Below, one piece after another: positions 7,586-15,481 of a stretch of 64,000 bases of DNA (positions within the stretch are counted from its first letter, which is position 1; each line of letters opens with the position of its first letter). The translations under genes and the position numbers were made by a program. The stretch is taken from NCBI GenBank assembly GCA_036554285.1, contig DATBNO010000117.1, forward strand, positions 12,289 through 76,288, read 5' to 3'. The notes below the pieces were generated by a model. It saw nothing but the letters and a program-made list of their open reading frames with translations, did not search any database and was not told the DNA's origin. Source of the stretch: JADGGM01 sp025449955. Lineage in GTDB: Bacteria; Gemmatimonadota; Gemmatimonadetes; Gemmatimonadales; Gemmatimonadaceae.

Positions 7586-9345
7586 ACGCGTGGCAGGACA
7601 CGACGGCGCTCCGTCGGTTAGGCGCGTACGTGCCGGCCAACACGGTGCACTACCTGCTGCCCAGCATCGCGGTGGCGGTGGCGTTCGGCGCCGTGTTCGT
7701 GCTGCGGCACAAGCGTCCGTTGCAGCGCGTGCTGCGCGTGACGGGGACGGTGGCACCGGTCGTGGTGCCGCGCTTGTTGGCGGCGACGACGTTCCTGGCC
7801 GGATCGATCCTGATCTTTTCGGGCGCGACGCCGGCCGCCGCCGAGCGCTTGGGCTGGTTGGTGCAGGTACTGCCCTTGCCCGTGATCGAGGTCTCGCACT
7901 TTTTCGGCAGTCTCGCGGGCGCGGGGTTGCTCATCCTGGCGCGCGGCTTGTGGCGCCGGCTCGATGCGGCGTATTCGTTGACCGTCGTTCTGTTAGGCGC
8001 GGGCGCGTTGTTCTGCCTGCTCAAGGAGCTGGACGTCGAGGAAGCGGTGTTGCTCGCGGCGATGCTCGGCGCCCTGGTGGCGAGCCGGCGATTCTTCTAT
8101 CGGAAAGCGAGCTTGTTCGAGGAGCGGTTCACCGCGCCGTGGATCGCGGCGATCCTTCTCGTGGTGGTGGGGTCCGTCGTGTTGGGCATCATCTCGTATG
8201 GGTGGCCGGACATCAGCGGCGGGACGTTCTGGCGTTTCTCACCTGGCGCCGAAGCACCGCGCTTTCTGCGGGCGACGACCGGCGTGTTGGTCGTGCTGGT
8301 GCTCGTGGCCGGGACGCGTCTCATCACGCCGGCGCGCGCGCGGCCGGGGTTGCCGACGCACGCGGACCTCGATGCCGTCGCGCCGATTGTCGGCGCGTCG
8401 CCGGAGGCGGCGGCCAATCTCGCGTTTGTGGGCGACAAGGCGCTGCTGTTCAACGCGGCGCGCACGGGGTTCGTGATGTACGCCGTCGCGCGGCGCAGCT
8501 GGGTTGCGTTAGGCGATCCGGTGGCGCCGCCGGATGACGTTCCCGACTTGGCGCTCCGGTTCATCGCGGCCTGCGACCGGCACGGCGCGTGGCCGGTGTT
8601 CTACAAGGTCGGGACGGCGCACCTGCACCGCTATCTGGACATCGGGTTCAACGTCGCGAAGTTGGGCGAGGAAGCGCGCGTTCCGTTAGGCGACTTTTCG
8701 CTCGAGGGCCCGGAGCGGCGCAACCTCCGGCGGGTCTGTCGGACCGCGGTGAAAGATGGATGCTCGTTCGAGATGCTGTCCGCCCAAGCGGTCGACGAAC
8801 AGGTGGGCGCGCTGCGGGCCGTGTCGGACGCGTGGCTCGAGGCGAAACGCGCGCGTGAAAAGCGGTTCTCGCTGGGATTCTTCGATGACGACTACGTCCG
8901 ACGATTTCCGACAGGCGTCGTGCGGCGCGACGGACAGATTATCGCCTTCGCCAACGCGTGGCCATCCGGATGTCACGAGGAGATCGAAGTCGACCTGATG
9001 CGATTCACGCCCGGTGCACCGCCGGGTATCATGCGCTACGCGCTGTCCGAGATGATGTCGTGGGGAAAGGCAGAGGGGTATCGCTGGTTCAATCTCGGGA
9101 TGGCGCCCTTGTCCGGACTCACGGGCAGTACGATCGCCCCGCTCTGGCATCGGTTGGGCACCGCGGCCTTCGGTCACGGGGAGCGATTCTACAACTTCCA
9201 GGGCGTGCGCGAGTTCAAGGAGTGGTTTCACCCCGTCTGGGTGCCGAAGTACCTGGTGTCGCCCGGCGGCGCGCTGCGCCCGGTGATCATGGCGAACATC
9301 GCGTCGCTGGTGGCGGGCGGACTGGAAGGCGTCGTCCGCCGTTAG
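7582..9345 (+). CDS. mprF: MprF-like aminoacyl-phosphatidylglycerol synthase, short form
   Basis: 587-residue membrane protein. About seven hydrophobic helices occupy residues 15-300. A large cytosolic DUF2156 (GNAT-fold) domain fills the C-terminal half, with signatures such as FVGDKALLF, VALGDPV and NLGMAPLSGL. In the MprF family this domain transfers Lys or Ala from aminoacyl-tRNA to phosphatidylglycerol, lowering surface charge and giving resistance to cationic peptides. Full-length MprF has around 14 helices including an N-terminal flippase half; that half is missing here, so this is probably a synthase-only variant. Start GTG 7582 overlaps the mutY stop. The amino acid it transfers cannot be told from sequence. 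Confidence 0.85.
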   Translation: MNAWQDTTALRRLGAYVPANTVHYLLPSIAVAVAFGAVFVLRHKRPLQRVLRVTGTVAPVVVPRLLAATTFLAGSILIFSGATPAAAERLGWLVQVLPLPVIEVSHFFGSLAGAGLLILARGLWRRLDAAYSLTVVLLGAGALFCLLKELDVEEAVLLAAMLGALVASRRFFYRKASLFEERFTAPWIAAILLVVVGSVVLGIISYGWPDISGGTFWRFSPGAEAPRFLRATTGVLVVLVLVAGTRLITPARARPGLPTHADLDAVAPIVGASPEAAANLAFVGDKALLFNAARTGFVMYAVARRSWVALGDPVAPPDDVPDLALRFIAACDRHGAWPVFYKVGTAHLHRYLDIGFNVAKLGEEARVPLGDFSLEGPERRNLRRVCRTAVKDGCSFEMLSAQAVDEQVGALRAVSDAWLEAKRAREKRFSLGFFDDDYVRRFPTGVVRRDGQIIAFANAWPSGCHEEIEVDLMRFTPGAPPGIMRYALSEMMSWGKAEGYRWFNLGMAPLSGLTGSTIAPLWHRLGTAAFGHGERFYNFQGVREFKEWFHPVWVPKYLVSPGGALRPVIMANIASLVAGGLEGVVRR

Positions 9346-9394
9346 CGCAGGCGGTGGCGCGTTGGGTGTCTCCATCCTATTATCTCCGCACCGC

Positions 9395-10021
9395 ATGCTC
9401 TTCCCTCTCGCCCAACAGATATCGGATCACCGTGTGGCCGCCGCCGTGGACACGGTGTTCCACGATCCGGAATATCGGCGCCTGACGCTGGGACAAACTC
9501 TGTGGCACTGGTTCCTGGGTCTACTCAGCCGGGTGTTCGACTACCTGGCTGCGTGGTTCGAGCATCTCCGCGCGTCGCCGGGAGCGTTCTGGCTCCTGGT
9601 AGCGATCGTGGTCGCGTTAGTCCTCGCGATAGTGATACGCTCGGTGATGTTGTGGCACTTGCGCCGTACCGAGGTGGCGCGCGGAACGATTTGGGGCGCC
9701 ATGGGCGGTGCGCGCGGAGAAGACCCGTGGACGGCCGCGCAGACGCTGGCGGCTGTGGGTGACTATACGAGCGCGGCGCATGCGCTGTATGCGGCGATGT
9801 TGGAGAGCGCCGCGCGCCAGCATGAGATTCGCCTTCATCCATCGAAGACCGTCGGGGACTACGTGCGCGAGCTGCGCACGCGGTCGTCCTCGCTGTTCGG
9901 TCGCTTCCGGGAATTTGGGCGATCGTACGAGGTGGTGATCTACGGCATCGGCAGATGCGACGCCGAGCGCTACCAGCACCTACACACGCTGGCCATGCCA
10001 GTGGTGCGCCCGCATGCCTAG
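9395..10021 (+). CDS. DUF4129 domain membrane protein
   Basis: 208-residue protein with one transmembrane helix at about residues 65-90 (AFWLLVAIVVALVLAIVIRS) between an N-terminal amphipathic region and a cytosolic DUF4129 domain (about 115-205: DPWTAAQTLAAVGDYTSAAHALYAAML, split by family-typical helices). It is the first gene of the MoxR cluster and overlaps the DUF4350 gene by 8 nt. In many bacteria DUF4129 proteins accompany MoxR/DUF58 modules and are thought to be part of an envelope or protein-maturation complex, but the biochemical role is not established. ATG 9395 is chosen because the domain starts nearby; there is no strong ribosome site. Confidence 0.8.
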   Translation: MLFPLAQQISDHRVAAAVDTVFHDPEYRRLTLGQTLWHWFLGLLSRVFDYLAAWFEHLRASPGAFWLLVAIVVALVLAIVIRSVMLWHLRRTEVARGTIWGAMGGARGEDPWTAAQTLAAVGDYTSAAHALYAAMLESAARQHEIRLHPSKTVGDYVRELRTRSSSLFGRFREFGRSYEVVIYGIGRCDAERYQHLHTLAMPVVRPHA

Positions 10022-11231
10022 TCGCTCGTTGGATCGTTGGCTGCGGCCGCGCGTCGTCTTACCGGTTCTCGGCGTGCTGCTGGTGGCGGCAGTGATCGCC
10101 TCGCCGGGAGGAAACGCCGGTGGGGACCTCGACCAGCGGCTCACGACGTACGGTACGAATCCGTTCGGCGCCAAGGCACAGTACGATGTGCTCCGACGAC
10201 TTGGCTGGACGGTCACGCAACGCCGCTCGGTTTTTCGGGCGCCGTTAGACTCGTCGGTCACATACCTGCTGCTCGATCCGCCGATCGACCCGAGCGCGAC
10301 GGAAGTTTCGGCGTTGTTAGACGCCGTTCGTCGGGGCGCGACGCTCGTCGTGTCGCCCGAGGCCGGCTCGGCGTTGGCGGACTCGTTGCGCATCCGACGG
10401 TCGCGATACCCCCAACACTTCGATGTCGCCCGTTCGGACAGCGAGGCGCCGTCCGACCGCGGAACCTCGCTGAACGCCGCGGCAATCGGAGCCCGTGAAT
10501 TCTCGCGCACGCTGGTACCGGTGCGGACATCGGAGCAAGACACCGCGCCGGTCTTTCCGCCGGCGACGACGACGTTGGTCAGCGTGAGCACCGATAGCGG
10601 CCACACCGCGCCGGCCGTCATGCTGCGCCGGTTAGGCAACGGTGCGGCGCTGGTGGTGGCGGACTTCGAGTTCTTGCGGAACGCCAACGTGCGGGACACG
10701 ACTGGGATGATTCTCGCCGTGCGGTTGTTGGAGGAAGCCGGATCCGGCCCGCCGCGGCGGCTGGACTTCGACGAGTATCACCAGGGATTCGGCGCGTCGA
10801 CGACGCTCTTGGGTGTGATCGGCCACGCGCTGTTCGAAACGGCGGCCGGCCGGGTGGGCGTGCAAGTCTCGATCGCCTGTGTCGTGCTGCTGCTGGTGAT
10901 CGGCATGCGCCCGATTCTCCCGCGAGAGCGTCAGAGCATCGAGCGGCGTTCACCCCTGGAGCACGTCGGCGCGCTGACCCTGGCCTACGAGCAGATTCAT
11001 GCGACGCGGTTGGCCACCAGCCGACTGCTTCGCGGGCTTCGCCGGCGTCATCCGTTAGGCGCAGGCTCGCTGGCCGACGACGGGTACCTGACGATGCTCA
11101 CGCAACGGGTGCCGGTCACCGGCCCCGACGTTGCCGTGTTGCAGCGCGCGCTCACGCAGCAGCTGCCCGCCGCCGATTGGGTCGCGGTCGGTAGCGCCAT
11201 TGACCACATCGAGAGGGCGATAACCCCGTGA
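10014..11231 (+). CDS. DUF4350 domain membrane protein
   Basis: 405 residues. N-terminal transmembrane helix at about 10-30 (VVLPVLGVLLVAAVIAS), then the extracytoplasmic DUF4350 region with the family hallmark YGTNPFGAKAQYDVL and a GATLVVSPE segment. A second helix is at about 280-300 (VGVQVSIACVVLLLVIGMRP), and a cytosolic tail follows. DUF4350 resembles a glutamine-amidotransferase-like fold often found next to MoxR. It is embedded between the DUF4129 and MoxR genes with short overlaps (8 nt before, 4 nt ATGA after), so the genes are almost certainly co-translated. Confidence 0.82.
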   Translation: MPSRSLDRWLRPRVVLPVLGVLLVAAVIASPGGNAGGDLDQRLTTYGTNPFGAKAQYDVLRRLGWTVTQRRSVFRAPLDSSVTYLLLDPPIDPSATEVSALLDAVRRGATLVVSPEAGSALADSLRIRRSRYPQHFDVARSDSEAPSDRGTSLNAAAIGAREFSRTLVPVRTSEQDTAPVFPPATTTLVSVSTDSGHTAPAVMLRRLGNGAALVVADFEFLRNANVRDTTGMILAVRLLEEAGSGPPRRLDFDEYHQGFGASTTLLGVIGHALFETAAGRVGVQVSIACVVLLLVIGMRPILPRERQSIERRSPLEHVGALTLAYEQIHATRLATSRLLRGLRRRHPLGAGSLADDGYLTMLTQRVPVTGPDVAVLQRALTQQLPAADWVAVGSAIDHIERAITP

Positions 11232-12187
11232 TGACCGCCGAGCAAGTTGCCGAACGCATGGGCGCCGTGCGCGCCGCCGTCGCGTCCCGCGTCGTTGGGC
11301 AGGACACCGTGATCGATGAGGTGCTGGTGGCGTTCCTCGCCCGCGGCCACGCGCTGTTGGAGGGCGTTCCCGGCACGGCGAAAACGCTGCTGGTCCGGCT
11401 GCTGGCGAGCGCACTCAACGCGAAGTTCGGGCGCATTCAATTCACGCCCGACCTCATGCCGTCGGACATCACGGGCACGACCGTGCTGCAGGACGGCGGA
11501 CGCACGAGCGAATTTCGCCCCGGTCCGGTGTTCACCGATCTGTTGCTGGCGGACGAGATCAATCGCGCGCCGGCCAAGACGCAGGCGGCGTTGCTCGAGG
11601 CGATGCAGGAGCGGCAGGTGACCGTCGACGGCACGGCCCGTCCGTTAGGCACACTCTTCTCGGTGTTCGCAACGCAGAACCCGGTGGAGTACGAGGGCAC
11701 GTATCCGTTGCCGGAGGCCCAACTCGATCGATTCATCGTCAAGATCAAGGTTCCGTATCCGGCCAAGGAGGCCGAGCTCGCGATGTTGGGCAACTACGCG
11801 TCGGGGTTCGACGCGGAGCGGCCCGCGGATGTTCGCTTGGATCCGGTGCTCGACGCCGAGTCGTGCGCGGAGGTGCGCCAGACCGTGGACCGCGTGACGG
11901 TCGCGCCCGACGTGCGCGAGTACATCGCATCGATCGTGCGCGCGACGCGCGAGGAGACCGCCCTCACGTTAGGCGGATCGCCGCGCGCCACGGTGGCGCT
12001 GTTCCGCGTGTCGCGCGCGGCGGCGGTAATCGCCGGCCGCGATTTCGTGACGCCGGATGACGTGAAGGACTACGCGTTTCCCGTACTTCGGCACCGCGTG
12101 ATCGTGTCGCCCGAGGTCGAGGTCGAAGGACGCACGAGCGACGATGTACTGCAAGCCGTGCTAATGCGAGTGGTCGCGCCGAAATGA
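11228..12187 (+). CDS. MoxR-family AAA+ ATPase
   Basis: 319-residue cytoplasmic AAA+ ATPase. Walker A is GVPGTAKT (about 56-63), Walker B LLLADEINRAP, sensor region FATQNPVEYEGTYPLPEAQLDRF, and a C-terminal AAA lid. MoxR ATPases act as chaperones that activate or insert cofactors into partners, usually together with a DUF58 (VWA-like) protein, which here is the next gene with an ATGA overlap. The complete order DUF4129-DUF4350-MoxR-DUF58 is a recurrent envelope-stress or maturation module. The client protein is not identifiable from this window; the facing RDD-SpoIIM fusion is a candidate partner by proximity only. Confidence 0.95.
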   Translation: MMTAEQVAERMGAVRAAVASRVVGQDTVIDEVLVAFLARGHALLEGVPGTAKTLLVRLLASALNAKFGRIQFTPDLMPSDITGTTVLQDGGRTSEFRPGPVFTDLLLADEINRAPAKTQAALLEAMQERQVTVDGTARPLGTLFSVFATQNPVEYEGTYPLPEAQLDRFIVKIKVPYPAKEAELAMLGNYASGFDAERPADVRLDPVLDAESCAEVRQTVDRVTVAPDVREYIASIVRATREETALTLGGSPRATVALFRVSRAAAVIAGRDFVTPDDVKDYAFPVLRHRVIVSPEVEVEGRTSDDVLQAVLMRVVAPK

Positions 12188-13605
12188 CTAACGCGACGGC
12201 GCTGGCGCCGCTCGACTCGACGGTGGCGGCGATGCCCGCGCCCGTCGCCTACCAGGGCCACGGCAGGTGGGGTCGAGCGCTGACGACGTTTGTACCAACA
12301 CGGCGACTCGTGATCGTCGTCGCCCTGCTGGCACCGGTGTGGCTCGCGTCCTCGAGCGACGTCGGCGCCCGGGTCGCACTCATTATTACTGCGCTAATCG
12401 GGGCTGGGGTGATCGCGGACGCCCTCACCACGCCCGCGCACTGGCAAGTCGAGATCCAACGGACCGTGCCCGACCGCATTGGGTTAGGCGATACGGTCGA
12501 GACCGCGTACGTGGTGACCCTGGCCGCCGGGCGCGCCATCCGGTTCTCCCTCTACGACGACCTACCGCGAGGCGTGCGCGCGAACACGGCACCCGGCACA
12601 TCGCGTCACACCGTGCGGGTCGGCACACCGTGCGTGGTGCCGCTGCAACTCACCGGCGCCGAACGCGGCGTGTGGCCGCTGGGCGACATCGTCGCGCGCG
12701 TGGATGGCTGGTTAGGCCTGGTCCGCCGAACCCTTCGCTGGCAGCTCGGCGATCGCGTGACCGTGGTGCCGTCGATGGCCGGCGTGAGCCGGTACCGCTT
12801 ACTCGCCGTGCACCATCGTCTGCGCGATCTCGGCATGCGCGCCATTCGCCGGCGCGGGGATGGCACCGCGTTCGCGAGTCTGCGCGAATACGTGGTGGGG
12901 GATGAGCCGCGCCGCGTCGACTGGAAGGCGACCGCACGCCGCGGTGTGCTCATCTCGCGCGAGTACACCATCGAGCAAGGTCAAACCGTGATGCTCGCGA
13001 TCGACGCCGGGCGCATGATGACCCAGCTCGAAGGCGATGTGCCGCGCTTCGAGTACGCGTTGTCGTCGGCGATGCTCCTTGCCGACGTGGCGACGCAATC
13101 GAAGGACCAGGTGGGCGCGCTGGTGTTCGACGACGAGATCCGCGCGTGGGCGCCGCCGACGCGCGGCAAGCAGGCGCTGGAACGCGTGCACCGCGCGATC
13201 ATGCCGACCATGGCCAGCATGGCCGAGCCCGACTACGCCGCGGCGTTCCGTGTGTTAGGCGAGCGCCAGCGCAAACGGTCGCTGATCGTGTTGTTCACCG
13301 ACGTCATCGACGCGCGGTCGTCGCAGGCGCTGATCGCGCACACGTCGCGCGGCGCGGCGCGCCATCTCCTCGTGGTGGTCGCGTTGCGCAACGATCGGTT
13401 GATCGCGACGGCGCGACCGGAGACTGGTGCGTCCTCCACCGAGCTGTACGAGGCCGCCGCCGCCGAAGAGCTCGTCACGGCGCGCGAGACCGCGCTGGCC
13501 CGCATGCGACACGCCGGTGTTTCCGTGCTGGACGTATCACCGCGCGCGATGACAGCGGCGGTGATTAATCGCTATCTCGAGCTCAAAGCCCGCGCTTCGC
13601 TGTAG
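12184..13605 (+). CDS. DUF58 domain protein (MoxR partner)
   Basis: 473 residues. Two hydrophobic helices at about 40-80 (VIVVALLAPVWLA and VALIITALIGAGVIADAL), then an immunoglobulin-like extracytoplasmic stretch. The DUF58 core has the signature GDEPRRVDWKATAR (about 235-250) and a VWA-like fold beginning VMLAIDAGRMM. The VWA metal site is partly preserved (D-x-G-R). Such proteins are the usual adaptors of MoxR ATPases. The 3' end overlaps by 34 nt with the 3' end of the convergent RDD-SpoIIM gene, so the two mRNAs can pair. Confidence 0.88.
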   Translation: MTNATALAPLDSTVAAMPAPVAYQGHGRWGRALTTFVPTRRLVIVVALLAPVWLASSSDVGARVALIITALIGAGVIADALTTPAHWQVEIQRTVPDRIGLGDTVETAYVVTLAAGRAIRFSLYDDLPRGVRANTAPGTSRHTVRVGTPCVVPLQLTGAERGVWPLGDIVARVDGWLGLVRRTLRWQLGDRVTVVPSMAGVSRYRLLAVHHRLRDLGMRAIRRRGDGTAFASLREYVVGDEPRRVDWKATARRGVLISREYTIEQGQTVMLAIDAGRMMTQLEGDVPRFEYALSSAMLLADVATQSKDQVGALVFDDEIRAWAPPTRGKQALERVHRAIMPTMASMAEPDYAAAFRVLGERQRKRSLIVLFTDVIDARSSQALIAHTSRGAARHLLVVVALRNDRLIATARPETGASSTELYEAAAAEELVTARETALARMRHAGVSVLDVSPRAMTAAVINRYLELKARASL

Positions 13606-15446
13606 GCAAACTGCTCCTCGTCGGTGGCGCGCATGCCGCGACCGCCGAGCAGCACGTACACGAGCAACACCACGGCGCACGTGATCGCCACGCCGATCTT
13701 GACCCCGATCGAAATGTCGGTGCGCGGAGAAATCAGCCCTTCGATAGTCCCGGCAACGATCAACAACAGCGTGGACGCGGCGATCAGGCGTATGGCGCGC
13801 CGTCCGTACACGACCAACGCTTCGCGCCGAGTGAACCCGCCCGGCAGGAGCAACGCCCGCGCGAGGAGAAGGCCGCCGCCGCCGGCGATGCAGATGGCGC
13901 TCAGCTCGAAGACGCTGTGTGACAACACGAACTCGCCGATCTGTCCGAAGATGCCTTTCGATGCGTAGAGGCCGACGGCCGCGCCGATCGAAATGCCATT
14001 GGACACGAGCATCAAGATCGTGCCCACGCCGAACGAGATGCCGGCCGCAAAGACGGCGTATGTGACCTGAATGTTGTTGCTGATGATCGCCGACGCCGCG
14101 ACAGGACGCATGAAGGTCTTGATCTCGACATAGGTGCGGTCGCCATGCTTGGCACGCGCCACGCCCTCGTTCACGCGATCGATCATGCCCGGCGGCAACA
14201 GCGTTTCCGCCAGGCGCGGATTGTCGACGACGGCTCGAAACGTGATCGCCATGGGACCGAACATGAACAGCGCGGCGAGCGCGATATACGCCCACGAGCG
14301 ACGAATCTCCTGCGGCACGTTCACCGCGAGGAATCGGACGGCCGCGCCGCTGGTGAGCGATCGCTGCCGGTAGAGCAGATTGTGTCCGCCCGCGACCAAG
14401 CGGCTGAGATAGAAGACCGCGTCCGACTGGCTGTCCTTGGACGCCGTCTTGAGTCGCGCGAGATCGGTGGCGAGCTCGCGGTATTGCGCCACGAACTCGC
14501 TCACTTCACGCTCCGACATGTTGCGCAGGCCGCGGCGTTGGGCGTCGCGGAGTGTCGTCGCGAATCCGCTCCACTTGGTCGACGATCGGGCCACCATGGC
14601 GTGTCGCTCGCGCGCGGCGCCCGTGGCTCCGCGCGCCGCAATGCCCCGCGACCGCGCCGTGCGCTCGCGCGCATACAGCAGGCGCAAGCGATCGACCACT
14701 GGCAGCGGCTCGTTAGGCATGTGCGGCGCGAGCTTGACCGACAACTGATCGGCGAGTGTGGCCAATCGCAACGGGGCCAGCGCCGCGGCCCGGGACAGGA
14801 ATCGCTCGAGCAGGTCGTACTCCGCCGTGCTGAGCGACGCCGTCACCGGGACCTCGTCCGTTGCCTTCGCATCGATCGCGATGACCGGCGACTGATCGAT
14901 CCGCTCCTGGACCACGAACGTGCCGGCCATCATGTCGCCCAGCCGCTTGCCCGACTTCGCGAGCGACGCACTCACGACACCAACACCGTACGTGAAGACC
15001 GGTTGCATGTCGACGATGCGCGCGATGTTCCGAACAGCAGACGCGCCGAACGACACCGAGTAGCCGCCATCCTGGACGACGCGAATGTGCAGCAGCTTCT
15101 TGCCCGGCGTCTGCCCGTCCCACAATGCCTCGAACAACACGTAGTAGCCCCACTGCAGCGCGAACACGAACAGAATCACAATGGCGACCGCCCATCCTCC
15201 GGCTTCGTCAGGCGTGGCTTGATTCCGCGGCGCCAACTTGGCGAGCAGGCCGATGAGGAAGAAAAACCCGGCGATGATCGCCGAGATCGCGATGAAGTCC
15301 ACGATCGCGGCGGCGGCCCGCGCCCCGACGCCGGCGAGCGCATACGACAGCACCACTTGCTCCGGCGTCTCGACGTCGACGCGCTGATCGAACGAGTCGG
15401 CGGCGTGCGGCAACGGCCGCGCGGAAGGTGGTTGCGAACCAGTCAT
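13572..15446 (-). CDS. RDD-SpoIIM (DUF95) fusion membrane protein
   Basis: 624-residue integral membrane protein. The N-terminal third is an RDD domain (VLSYALAGVGARAAAAIVDF; DGQTPGKKLLHIRVV; KRLGDMMAGTFVV). A charged cytosolic linker of about 150 residues follows. The C-terminal half is a stage II sporulation protein M / DUF95 integral membrane domain with at least six helices (VTYAVFAAGISFGVGTI; FVLSHSVFELSAI). RDD and SpoIIM genes usually sit as separate neighbours in MoxR clusters; here they are joined. ATG 15446 is preferred because starts further upstream would lie inside the preceding gene; an in-frame ATG exists at 15515. Co-directional with the lipoprotein gene upstream (35-nt gap). 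Confidence 0.85.
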   Translation of the reverse strand: MTGSQPPSARPLPHAADSFDQRVDVETPEQVVLSYALAGVGARAAAAIVDFIAISAIIAGFFFLIGLLAKLAPRNQATPDEAGGWAVAIVILFVFALQWGYYVLFEALWDGQTPGKKLLHIRVVQDGGYSVSFGASAVRNIARIVDMQPVFTYGVGVVSASLAKSGKRLGDMMAGTFVVQERIDQSPVIAIDAKATDEVPVTASLSTAEYDLLERFLSRAAALAPLRLATLADQLSVKLAPHMPNEPLPVVDRLRLLYARERTARSRGIAARGATGAARERHAMVARSSTKWSGFATTLRDAQRRGLRNMSEREVSEFVAQYRELATDLARLKTASKDSQSDAVFYLSRLVAGGHNLLYRQRSLTSGAAVRFLAVNVPQEIRRSWAYIALAALFMFGPMAITFRAVVDNPRLAETLLPPGMIDRVNEGVARAKHGDRTYVEIKTFMRPVAASAIISNNIQVTYAVFAAGISFGVGTILMLVSNGISIGAAVGLYASKGIFGQIGEFVLSHSVFELSAICIAGGGGLLLARALLLPGGFTRREALVVYGRRAIRLIAASTLLLIVAGTIEGLISPRTDISIGVKIGVAITCAVVLLVYVLLGGRGMRATDEEQFAYSEARALSSR

Positions 15447-15481
15447 TTGGAAGGCGAGCAGAGGAACCTGCGGAACGAACG

